Position numbers and translations under genes: made by a program
The notes under the pieces: generated by a model
Database searches by the model: none
What the model saw: only the letters and a program-made list of their open reading frames with translations
Told to the model about the DNA's origin: nothing
Origin: Paracoccaceae bacterium
GTDB lineage: Bacteria; Pseudomonadota; Alphaproteobacteria; Rhodobacterales; Rhodobacteraceae
Length of the DNA: 8,712 nucleotides
Direction: 5' to 3'
Assembly: GCA_019090405.1 (NCBI GenBank)
Contig: JAHRVZ010000047.1
Span: 1 to 8,712 of the forward strand
Shown: positions 1-5,439 of the stretch, piece by piece
How the letters are laid out: each line of letters begins with the position of its first letter
Numbering within the stretch: the first letter of the stretch is position 1

Positions 1-226
1 CATCTGCCGGACGCCGCGATATTTTGCGCGCCCCAAACGCCAGAATCAGCGCGATGGCATCGGAAAAGTTGTGCAAAGCGTCTGCAATCAATGCCAGAGA
101 CCCGGACAACACACCGCCAATGATCTGCGCCAATGTCAGCGCCATGTTTGCGACAATAGCCCAGCCAATCCGGGCATCTCCGGCATTTGGGTCTAGATGG
201 CTGTGTCCGTGGTGATCATGTGGCAT
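1..226 (-). CDS. Cation diffusion facilitator (CDF) family transporter, 5' part
   Basis: This is the N-terminal 75 residues of an inner-membrane divalent-metal/proton antiporter; the rest lies beyond position 1. Read from the ATG at 226, the protein opens with a His-rich stretch (residues 2-10, HDHHGH then SH), as is common in zinc-exporting CDF proteins. A first hydrophobic segment follows at about residues 22-42, then the family signature ALIADALHNFSDA at the start of the second membrane segment. The Asp and His residues of that signature belong to the HxxxD/DxxxD metal site of the family. The gene begins 45 bp after the HIT gene on the same strand with no terminator between them, so cotranscription is likely. 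I saw no strong SD in front of the ATG. The metal (zinc, cobalt, cadmium or iron) cannot be decided from this part. Confidence 0.88.
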   Translation of the reverse strand, partial: MPHDHHGHSHLDPNAGDARIGWAIVANMALTLAQIIGGVLSGSLALIADALHNFSDAIALILAFGARKISRRPAD

Positions 227-271
227 ATTTCGGGCTGCCTGCTTTCAAAGAAACCGTTTGCGCATCCGGTG

Positions 272-688
272 CTAGCCTAATGCCGCTTGAATTTTGGCCG
301 CGTTGGACTGTAATTCATCCATGTCGCCCATCACTCTGGGCGGGTTCAGCCCGACGTCAAGGTGACGCGGCAGCACGTGAAAATGCAAATGGAACACCTC
401 TTGCCCGCCCGCAGCCTCGTTGAATTGCTGAATGGTCACACCATCTGCATCAAACGCTTTCGTCACGGCATGGCCAAGTTTTTGTACCGTCGCCATAACT
501 GTCGCCATCTGTTCAGGGCTGGCATCAAGAATATTGCGGGCCGGTGTTTTGGGAATCACCAGTACATGGCCCGGCGCGCGTGGCATGATATCCATGAAAA
601 CCAGCGTCGCCTCGTCCTCATAAACCCGGATAGAAGGGATTTCATCACGCAGGATTTTGGCGAATATGTTGTCGGGATCATAGGTCAT
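272..688 (-). CDS. HIT family (HINT-like) nucleotide-binding protein
   Basis: A 138-residue protein of the histidine triad superfamily, cytosolic nucleotide hydrolases or transferases that act on purine-nucleoside phosphoramidates and related adenylyl compounds. The triad is complete: H100-L-H102-F-H104-V-L, with the last His as the expected nucleophile. The N-terminal block DNIFAKILRDEIPS and the segment FMDIMPRAPGHVLVIPK match the HINT branch. The Cys pair often present in the N-terminal CIFCKI block of HINT proteins is replaced by N and A, so a structural zinc is unlikely. I chose the ATG at 688. The frame stays open to a TTG at 751, but that stretch is not HIT-like and overlaps a candidate promoter. 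The SD is weak (CAGGCC). The gene lies upstream of the CDF transporter and is probably cotranscribed. Its substrate in this organism is unknown. Confidence 0.93.
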   Translation of the reverse strand: MTYDPDNIFAKILRDEIPSIRVYEDEATLVFMDIMPRAPGHVLVIPKTPARNILDASPEQMATVMATVQKLGHAVTKAFDADGVTIQQFNEAAGGQEVFHLHFHVLPRHLDVGLNPPRVMGDMDELQSNAAKIQAALG

Positions 689-721
689 GTCGGGCCTGTT
701 TGTTGGTGATTGTCGGTTCGT

Positions 722-752
722 ATTTGTGCGACGTGCAGCCAGAACCGTCAAG
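722..752 (-). promoter_or_regulatory. Candidate sigma-70-type promoter for the HIT gene
   Basis: On the minus strand, CTTGAC (752-747) matches the usual alphaproteobacterial -35 core. ACAAAT (727-722) lies 18 nt downstream of TTGACG (751-746) and is a weak -10. The predicted start would be about 25-30 nt upstream of the HIT ATG at 688. Only the -35 is convincing. Confidence 0.3.
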
Positions 753-886
753 CAGACATAATCTGGCGTGCCTTAACTGTTTTCTCGGACAGCTTGGCGA
801 AACTCATCTTCCGTTCTGCGTAAGTGTCCCCAAATGCGGTCACATCCGGGTCGGCCAGTTTCGCTGCGATAACCTCGATGGGACAT
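748..886 (-). pseudogene. Possible small gene broken by a one-base frameshift
   Basis: On the minus strand, a frame ending in TGA (748-750) encodes a helix-like C-terminus that includes KLADPDVTAFGDTYAERK and ends TVKARQIMSA. It lacks a good start because an in-frame TGA lies just upstream, at about residue 3. An ATG at 886-884 sits one base out of frame. Reading ATG TCC and dropping one C of the CCC run (about 880-882) joins it to the long frame, giving exactly 45 residues. Upstream, GGTGG is a weak SD. Codon use is like that of the neighbouring genes. This could be a decayed gene, a sequencing error in a short C run, or chance. I do not recognise a family. Confidence 0.3.
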
Positions 887-1010
887 CAACCACCGACCTA
901 TCAAACTGCGCAGACGACTTTGTTGCTCAAAGTAATACCGCAGGAATGTTATCGGTTGGAATTGTTGGTAAATCCCTCTCTCTTAACAACCGCTGATCAA
1001 GTTCACAGGG

Positions 1011-1039
1011 GTGACATCAAGGGGGCGCGTCAATTTAAC
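1011..1039 (+). promoter_or_regulatory. Candidate ctaD promoter
   Basis: GTGACA (1011-1016, five of six matches to TTGACA) and TTTAAC (1034-1039, four of six matches to TATAAT) are separated by exactly 17 nt. This predicts a start near 1046 and a leader of about 108 nt before the ctaD ATG. A weaker alternative lies downstream: TTGAAG (1063-1068) with TAAACC (1086-1091), also 17 nt apart. Confidence 0.4.
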
Positions 1040-1053
1040 TTGATCTAAATCAA
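1040..1053 (+). promoter_or_regulatory. FNR/FnrL-type binding site upstream of ctaD
   Basis: TTGATCTAAATCAA is a perfect match to the FNR consensus TTGAT-N4-ATCAA. It lies immediately after the candidate -10 at 1034-1039, so it would cover the predicted transcription start. For the FNR family, binding over the start or the -10 is a repressing position. That would fit the low-affinity aa3 oxidase being switched off when oxygen is low. The site is seen directly; the repression is inferred. Confidence 0.75.
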
Positions 1054-1153
1054 ACTCGACCATTGAAGCAAACGCGTCAACATTCTAAACCCTGCATCAA
1101 TCCGCGCCCGCCGCATCTTTCGGCGTGCGCTCACAATTGACAGGAGGCGCCAC

Positions 1154-2827
1154 ATGGCCGACGCAGCCATCCATGGCCACGAAGATGAGCACAAACGCAG
1201 CTTCTTTGCCCGCTGGTTTATGTCCACCAACCACAAAGACATCGGGATCTTGTATCTTATCGTCTCTGCTGCTGTTGGATTTATTTCCGTTGCATTCACT
1301 ATCTACATGCGACTGGAGCTTATGCATCCGGGCGTTCAATACATGTGCATGGAGGGCGCGCGACTGATTGCAGACGCATCCGCTGGATGTACGCCAAACG
1401 GGCATATGTGGAACGTGCTGGTCACGGCCCACGGCATCCTGATGATGTTCTTTGTCGTTATTCCGGCGCTTTTTGGCGGATTTGGTAACTATTTCATGCC
1501 TCTTCAGATTGGCGCTCCGGACATGTCGTTCCCACGTATGAACAACCTGTCGTTCTGGATGTATGTAGCCGGTACTTCGATGGCTGTCCTTTCGGTGCTG
1601 GCACCGGGGGGCAATGACCAGCTTGGTTCTGGCGTTGGCTGGGTTCTTTATCCGCCGCTGTCCGTAAACGAAGGCGGGCTGTCGATGGATCTGGCAATCT
1701 TTGCAGTCCATTTGTCGGGTGCTTCGTCCATTCTGGGCGCGATCAACATGATCACCACGTTCCTGAATATGCGCGCTCCGGGCATGACCCTGTTCAAAGT
1801 GCCGCTGTTTTCATGGTCGATCTTTGTCACAGCCTGGTTGATTCTGTTGTCTCTGCCGGTTTTGGCGGGCGCGATTACCATGTTGCTGATGGACAGAAAC
1901 TTTGGCTTTTCGTTCTTTGATCCTGCCGAAGGCGGCGATCCGGTCCTGTATCAGCACATTCTGTGGTTCTTTGGTCACCCCGAAGTTTACATCGTGATCC
2001 TGCCCGGTTTCGGCATTATCAGCCACGTCATTGCCACCTTTAGCCGCAAACCGGTGTTTGGCTATCTGCCGATGGTCTGGGCGCTGATTGGTATTGGTGG
2101 ACTGGGCTTTGTTGTCTGGGCGCACCACATGTACACGGTTGGCATGTCGCTGAACCAGCAGGCCTATTTCATGCTGGCGACCATGGTCATTGCGGTGCCT
2201 ACCGGCGTCAAAATCTTTAGCTGGATTGCCACCATGTGGGGCGGATCAATCGAGTTCAAGGCACCTATGTTGTGGGCTCTTGGTTTTCTGTTCCTGTTCA
2301 CTGTTGGCGGCGTCACAGGCATCGTCCTCAGCCAGGCAGCAGTGGATCGCTATTACCACGACACTTACTACGTTGTGGCACATTTCCACTATGTGATGAG
2401 CCTTGGTGCAGTGTTCGCGATTTTTTCGGGTATCTATTTCTATCTGCCCAAGATGTCTGGCCGGATGTATCCGGAATGGGCCGCCAAGTTGCATTTCTGG
2501 ATGATGTTCATCGGTGCCAACCTTACTTTCTTCCCACAGCACTTTTTGGGTCGTCAGGGTATGCCACGACGCTACATCGACTATCCGGAAGCGTTTTCTT
2601 ATTGGAATGTATGGTCATCCTACGGCGCGTTCCTGTCGTTTGCATCGTTCCTGCTGTTTATTGGGATTATCTTTTACACCCTGACACGGGGCGCCAAAGT
2701 AACCGAGAACAACCCATGGAACGAATACGCGGATACGCTGGAATGGACACTGTCCTGTCCACCGCCCGAGCATACGTTTGAAACCCTGCCCAAGCAGGAA
2801 GACTGGGACAAGGTGCATTCGCACTAG
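1154..2827 (+). CDS. ctaD: Cytochrome c oxidase subunit I (aa3 type)
   Basis: Catalytic subunit of the inner-membrane aa3 oxidase, which passes electrons from cytochrome c to O2 and pumps protons. It is full length at 557 residues, close to the Paracoccus and Rhodobacter proteins, with about 12 membrane segments. All key residues are visible: heme a ligands H93 (TAHG) and H412; heme a3 ligand H410 (HFHYV); CuB ligands H275, H324 and H325; the His-Tyr crosslink pair H275/Y279 in GHPEVY; D-channel residues N112, D123, N131 and E277; K-channel K353 (TGVKIFSW); and H402/D403 at the magnesium site. The start is firm: AGGAGG (1142-1147) sits 6 nt before the ATG. A hairpin terminator closes the unit and no other cta gene adjoins, so ctaD appears monocistronic. 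A perfect FNR-type box upstream suggests oxygen control. Confidence 0.98.
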   Translation: MADAAIHGHEDEHKRSFFARWFMSTNHKDIGILYLIVSAAVGFISVAFTIYMRLELMHPGVQYMCMEGARLIADASAGCTPNGHMWNVLVTAHGILMMFFVVIPALFGGFGNYFMPLQIGAPDMSFPRMNNLSFWMYVAGTSMAVLSVLAPGGNDQLGSGVGWVLYPPLSVNEGGLSMDLAIFAVHLSGASSILGAINMITTFLNMRAPGMTLFKVPLFSWSIFVTAWLILLSLPVLAGAITMLLMDRNFGFSFFDPAEGGDPVLYQHILWFFGHPEVYIVILPGFGIISHVIATFSRKPVFGYLPMVWALIGIGGLGFVVWAHHMYTVGMSLNQQAYFMLATMVIAVPTGVKIFSWIATMWGGSIEFKAPMLWALGFLFLFTVGGVTGIVLSQAAVDRYYHDTYYVVAHFHYVMSLGAVFAIFSGIYFYLPKMSGRMYPEWAAKLHFWMMFIGANLTFFPQHFLGRQGMPRRYIDYPEAFSYWNVWSSYGAFLSFASFLLFIGIIFYTLTRGAKVTENNPWNEYADTLEWTLSCPPPEHTFETLPKQEDWDKVHSH

Positions 2828-2851
2828 CCTGCCCCGTCAGTCGAAACATAC

Positions 2852-2880
2852 AAAAGCCCCTGCCATTCGCGGGGGCTTTT
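2852..2880 (+). terminator. Rho-independent terminator after ctaD
   Basis: AAAAGCCCC (2852-2860) pairs perfectly with GGGGCTTTT (2872-2880). The stem extends inward by three more pairs (one T-G) around a 5-nt loop at 2864-2868. The GC-rich core and T run on the plus strand make a good terminator 24 bp after the ctaD stop. The A run on the 5' side would let it work on the other strand too. Confidence 0.9.
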
Positions 2881-2958
2881 GCTTATAAACTGTGATAAGG
2901 AAATTGTCGCGGCAGATGATTTGGTGTCGGCTGCGAAAACCAATCGGGAGTTGATGAG

Positions 2959-3357
2959 TTGAAAACCGTGTTATTAGCCCTGGCCGCCACATTGACCATT
3001 AGCCAGCCCAGCCTTCTTGCCGCTGACCCATCATTGGAATGCAGCATCAGCAACGACAATCAGGTTAAGATTGGCGACTGTCTGACCACAACCGAGTCCG
3101 ACGTTGACGGTGCGGTAAATCTTGCCCTTGGGTTTGCCCATGATGCGGCTAAAGAGCTGGACAATATCACCGAAGGAACCAGCAGCGTCAAAGCTCTGGA
3201 ACAAGGCCAGTCGGACTGGAGCGCGTACCGAGATGCGCATTGCAAATTTGTCGGAACAACCTTTGGCGGCGGATCGGGCACGGGAATTGCCATTCAGTCC
3301 TGCCGGATTGAACTGGGTCGCTTGCGCGTCACGGAATTGATGAAGTTCTCTCAATAA
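2959..3357 (+). CDS. Exported LprI-like (DUF1311) protein
   Basis: A 132-residue protein with a signal peptide (MK, then a hydrophobic run, likely cut near LLAA-DPS at residues 19-25). It would therefore be periplasmic or secreted. The C-terminal half (about residues 80-130) carries the DUF1311/LprI pattern: W87-x-x-Y90-R91-D92-A93-x-C95, a Gly-rich turn, then SC115RIELGRLRVTEL. Four cysteines (28, 41, 95, 115) suggest two disulfides. Some members of this family inhibit host lysozyme; whether this one does is unknown. The start is TTG, with SD GGGAG (2946-2950) 8 nt upstream. The nearer ATG (2954) runs into TGA after two codons. No later in-frame start would keep the signal peptide. It lies 114 bp before a second exported protein on the same strand. 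Confidence 0.8.
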   Translation: MKTVLLALAATLTISQPSLLAADPSLECSISNDNQVKIGDCLTTTESDVDGAVNLALGFAHDAAKELDNITEGTSSVKALEQGQSDWSAYRDAHCKFVGTTFGGGSGTGIAIQSCRIELGRLRVTELMKFSQ

Positions 3358-3377
3358 GGGGTTTGATTGAAAAACAC

Positions 3378-3460
3378 CAAGACCCTAGGGGATTATCACC
3401 CTGGGTTCGACAGCCCCCTTTACCGGCACCCGGGTCTTGCCCTAGCCTGTTGTCCAACAA
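3378..3460 (+). repeat. Nested inverted repeats in the leader of the metallopeptidase gene
   Basis: CAAGACCC (3378-3385) pairs with GGGTCTTG (3432-3439). The palindrome CCCTAGGG (3383-3390) can also pair through its CTAGGG half with CCCTAG (3440-3445), which makes two mutually exclusive folds. A short GGG...CCC hairpin (3403-3416) lies inside. TTGT-CCA-ACAA (3450-3460) lies immediately before the SD AGGAGG (3461-3466). There is no T run typical of a terminator. This could be a regulatory leader or mRNA-processing structure; the function is not known. Confidence 0.45.
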
Positions 3461-3471
3461 AGGAGGGTAAC

Positions 3472-4605
3472 ATGCAGAGATTTGCAATAGCGACTGCGCT
3501 TTTGATCGGCGCGACTGGATCAGGGCTGAATGCCCAAAACGCTGCAAGCAAACAGGTCGTCTGTGATCTTTCCGAATGTCGGGAAATTAGCATTCCTGCT
3601 ACGCGATATTCCGATACCAATGCCTTTTCCGTCCAACAGGTCTGGATCGTGGTTGATAATATCCTAGCGGTATCCGGTCTGTTGCCAAATTTTCAGGTGG
3701 TTGAAACCAACGATGTTGATAATGCAGCGGCGATCATTATCGACGGCGAGCGCTATCTTGCATTCAACGCCGAATGGATGTCGCAATACGACACCGACGC
3801 CAGTACCCAATGGGAGCTTTATGGCGTGATGGCCCATGAGGTCGGGCACCATTTGCAAGGCCACACCATAACCGGGACCGGATCAAAGCCACCGACCGAA
3901 CTTGAGGCGGATGAATATGCCGGATTCACATTGTCCGCTTTGGGCGCATCATTGACTCAGTCGCAATCGCTTTGGGTTACGTTGGATGAACGTGGGTCCG
4001 TGACCCATCCGCCGCGTCATCAGCGCCTTGCAGCCGTCGAACGTGGTTGGTTGCGTCGTCAGCGTCAGGTGCCGGGTGGCGTGACGCCAACGCCGGCGGC
4101 TCAAACCCCAGAAGAAACCGTGCCAGCGTTGCCCGTTCCGTTTAGTGCAACGCAGGAATGTGTTCCGGTCAATGTCGCATCGCGCGGTGCCACGATGTGC
4201 ATGTCTTCGGTTCTACCACCACAGGGAAACAACGCCTATGGTCCGGCCAATACACTTGATGACGACAGCCAGACGGCCTGGGTCGAGGCCGCAGGTGGCA
4301 ATGGCATAGGCGAGTTTGTCACCTTTGTCTTTGAACAACCCCGGCAGCTAAGCACTGTATCTATGCGCAATGGTTATGCAAAATCCGACCGGATTTTTGC
4401 GCGTAACAGTCGGGTCAAACGATTGCGTATAAGCGCATCAAACGGCGCGCGGGTCGGCCTGATGTTGCAAGACTCGCCAGATTGGCAGAGCAGTGAAATC
4501 CTTGCCCAATTGGGCAAAGTGTCCTGGATCAAATTTGAAATCGAGCAGGTTTATCCCGGATCACAATATCAAGACACCGCAATCACCGAGATTCGTCTGG
4601 ACTAA
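3472..4605 (+). CDS. Secreted M48-like zinc metallopeptidase with C-terminal NADase-type glycan-binding domain
   Basis: A 377-residue exported protein. The signal peptide covers residues 1-21 (cut near LNA-Q). A metallopeptidase domain follows at about 50-195. It has the zinc motif H122-E123-V-G-H126-H, the downstream E143-x-x-A146-D147 typical of M48 enzymes for the third ligand, and the block THPPRHQRLAAV, which resembles the M48 HPP segment. Unlike membrane M48 peptidases (HtpX), it has no membrane helices after the signal. A Pro/Thr-rich linker (about 200-225) leads to a C-terminal beta domain (about 229-377). That domain carries NAYGPANTLDDDSQTAW, GIGEFVTFVF, NGYAKSD, NSRVKRLRI and VYPG...DTAITEI, the pattern of the NADase-type glycan-binding (discoidin-like) domain. 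I chose the ATG at 3472 because AGGAGG (3461-3466) precedes it by 5 nt; the in-frame TTG at 3367 would bury the signal peptide. Substrate and glycan target are unknown. Confidence 0.82.
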   Translation: MQRFAIATALLIGATGSGLNAQNAASKQVVCDLSECREISIPATRYSDTNAFSVQQVWIVVDNILAVSGLLPNFQVVETNDVDNAAAIIIDGERYLAFNAEWMSQYDTDASTQWELYGVMAHEVGHHLQGHTITGTGSKPPTELEADEYAGFTLSALGASLTQSQSLWVTLDERGSVTHPPRHQRLAAVERGWLRRQRQVPGGVTPTPAAQTPEETVPALPVPFSATQECVPVNVASRGATMCMSSVLPPQGNNAYGPANTLDDDSQTAWVEAAGGNGIGEFVTFVFEQPRQLSTVSMRNGYAKSDRIFARNSRVKRLRISASNGARVGLMLQDSPDWQSSEILAQLGKVSWIKFEIEQVYPGSQYQDTAITEIRLD

Positions 4606-4617
4606 TGCGTTTCGCGA

Positions 4618-4637
4618 TCAATTTGGATCAAAATTGA
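4618..4637. repeat. AT-rich inverted repeat after the metallopeptidase gene
   Basis: TCAATTT (4618-4624) pairs perfectly with AAATTGA (4631-4637) around a 6-nt loop, 13 bp after the stop codon. It is AT-rich, so it would be a weak terminator at best. Confidence 0.4.
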
Positions 4638-4639
4638 AT

Positions 4640-4679
4640 GGGAAACGTGCGAAACACATAAGTAACGTGGGCGTTTCCC
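4640..4679. terminator. Candidate bidirectional terminator between convergent genes
   Basis: GGGAAACG (4640-4647) and CGTTTCCC (4672-4679) form an 8-bp perfect stem around a 24-nt loop. It lies between the metallopeptidase (ends 4605, plus) and GatB/YqeY (ends 4693, minus), where a shared terminator is expected. Neither side has a strong T run, so it is weaker than the ctaD terminator. Confidence 0.4.
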
Positions 4680-4692
4680 GATGTATCCTGAT

Positions 4693-5166
4693 TCAGGTGC
4701 CTGCCCCGGCGCAAAGGCGGTTTTTGACCTGAGGGCCGACTTTGCCGAAATCCATTTGCCCGGTATATTTGCCCTTGAGCTTGGCCATGACCTTGCCCAT
4801 ATCGCGAATAGACTCAGCACCGCTATCCTGAACTGCCTTGTTGATCGCAGCGACAACCTGATCGTCATCAAGCTGCTTTGGTAAGAATTCTTCGATTATT
4901 GCAATTTCCAGAAGTTCGCGTTCAGCCAGATCAAGGCGTCCGCCTTCTTCGTAAATGCGCGCGCTTTCCTGACGCTGCTTGGTCATTTTCCCTAAGATTG
5001 CAAGGACTTCGGTGTCGCTTACCGATGCCTCTTTGCCATCACTGCGCGACGCAATTTCTTTGTCCTTGATCGCCGCATTGATCAATCGCAAAGTCGACAA
5101 CCGGGTGGCTGCCTTGTCTCTCATCGCTTGTTTCAAGGCCTCGTTGACCCGACTGCGCATGTCCAT
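4693..5166 (-). CDS. GatB/YqeY domain-containing protein
   Basis: A 157-residue cytosolic protein of the YqeY family, related to the tail domain of GatB, the tRNA-binding part of the Glu/Asp-tRNA amidotransferase. Free-standing members probably bind tRNA, but their exact role is unsettled. The family pattern is complete: N-terminal helix RVNEALKQAMRDKAATRLSTLRL, the middle block ILGKMTKQRQESARIYEEGGR, EIAIIEEFLPKQL (about residues 87-99), and the C-terminal block DMGKVMAKLKGKY with the final PQVKNRL. Length is normal for the family. The start is ATG at 5166, giving MDM; the second ATG at 5160 is possible. GGTTGGA is a weak SD. The gene is convergent with the metallopeptidase and divergent from carA, with a candidate promoter 35-63 bp upstream. 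Confidence 0.93.
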   Translation of the reverse strand: MDMRSRVNEALKQAMRDKAATRLSTLRLINAAIKDKEIASRSDGKEASVSDTEVLAILGKMTKQRQESARIYEEGGRLDLAERELLEIAIIEEFLPKQLDDDQVVAAINKAVQDSGAESIRDMGKVMAKLKGKYTGQMDFGKVGPQVKNRLCAGAGT

Positions 5167-5200
5167 TTTCCAACCATCCCCATGGGTACTGAAAGGTAAG

Positions 5201-5229
5201 ACATTACAAAATGAAATAGGCCGTTACAA
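5201..5229 (-). promoter_or_regulatory. Candidate promoter for the GatB/YqeY gene
   Basis: On the minus strand, TTGTAA (5229-5224) and TAATGT (5206-5201) are separated by 17 nt. The predicted start near 5194 leaves a leader of about 28 nt. The -35 lies inside an imperfect inverted repeat (5215-5254). Confidence 0.4.
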
Positions 5230-5254
5230 CAGAGGAGTGGTATCGTAACCTATT
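5215..5254. repeat. Imperfect inverted repeat between YqeY and carA
   Basis: AATAG (5215-5219) plus GTTAC (5223-5227), split by the three bases GCC, are complementary to GTAACCTATT (5245-5254) across a 17-nt loop. The repeat overlaps the candidate -35 of the GatB/YqeY promoter, so it could be an operator. It could equally be chance in this AT-richer stretch. Confidence 0.35.
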
Positions 5255-5376
5255 GAAAAATAACAATGTCCGAAAATTTTACCAAAGTTGACGTAACGCA
5301 ATTTGCCATCAACGCCTTTTGAGGGGGTATCTGGATCGCAGTCCTGGGCCTTTGGCTGCATGCCGTGAAATAACCT

Positions 5377-5405
5377 GCTTCCCCCTTGTCCAAAAACGCT
5401 ATAAG
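5377..5405 (+). promoter_or_regulatory. Candidate carA promoter
   Basis: TATAAG (5400-5405) is a good -10, 35 bp before the carA ATG. The matching -35 (GCTTCC at 5377-5382, 17-nt spacing) is poor. Apart from the repeat at 5215-5254 and the AAAATTTT palindrome near 5273, I see nothing else in the 273 bases between the GatB/YqeY gene and carA. Confidence 0.35.
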
Positions 5406-5439
5406 CACCAACAAGTTTGCCCGAGATGAGAGTCGCACC

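Larger units (their letters stand above)
689..1153. other. Divergent intergenic region between HIT and ctaD
   Basis: These 465 bases separate the HIT gene (minus) from ctaD (plus). They hold the candidate frameshifted small ORF (748-886), a candidate HIT promoter (722-752), a candidate ctaD promoter (1011-1039) and a perfect FNR-type box (1040-1053). The plus-strand open frames in this stretch (for example 700-996 and 824-1048) show no recognisable domain and no convincing SD. I see nothing else between 887 and 1010 beyond a pyrimidine-rich run around 973-982. Confidence 0.6.

Noticed and set aside
689..751. N-terminal extension of the HIT protein to the TTG at 751
   Set aside because: The added residues are Arg/Thr/Asn-rich and unlike HIT N-termini, and the TTG is part of a CTTGAC -35 sequence.
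700..1048. Plus-strand open frames in the HIT-ctaD gap
   Set aside because: No SD, no recognisable domain, unusual composition, and they run through the promoter and FNR box region.
1097..1711. 204-codon minus-strand open frame over the start of ctaD
   Set aside because: Antisense shadow of ctaD; Arg/His/Lys-rich composition typical of such shadows, with no domain.
3383..3445. GGTTCGA segment at about 3404-3410 resembling a tRNA T-arm, flanked by inverted repeats
   Set aside because: The T-loop is not closed (the base expected to pair with the G before TTC is G, not C), and no acceptor stem, anticodon arm or D-arm can be drawn.
3367..3471. In-frame TTG extension of the metallopeptidase
   Set aside because: It would put 35 residues before the signal peptide and use a start without an SD, whereas the ATG at 3472 has AGGAGG at ideal spacing.
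5224..5361. 45-codon minus-strand ORF starting MQPKAQDC in the yqeY-carA gap
   Set aside because: No good SD, no family recognised, and it ends in the middle of the candidate GatB/YqeY promoter. It is probably chance, though a conservation check would settle it.
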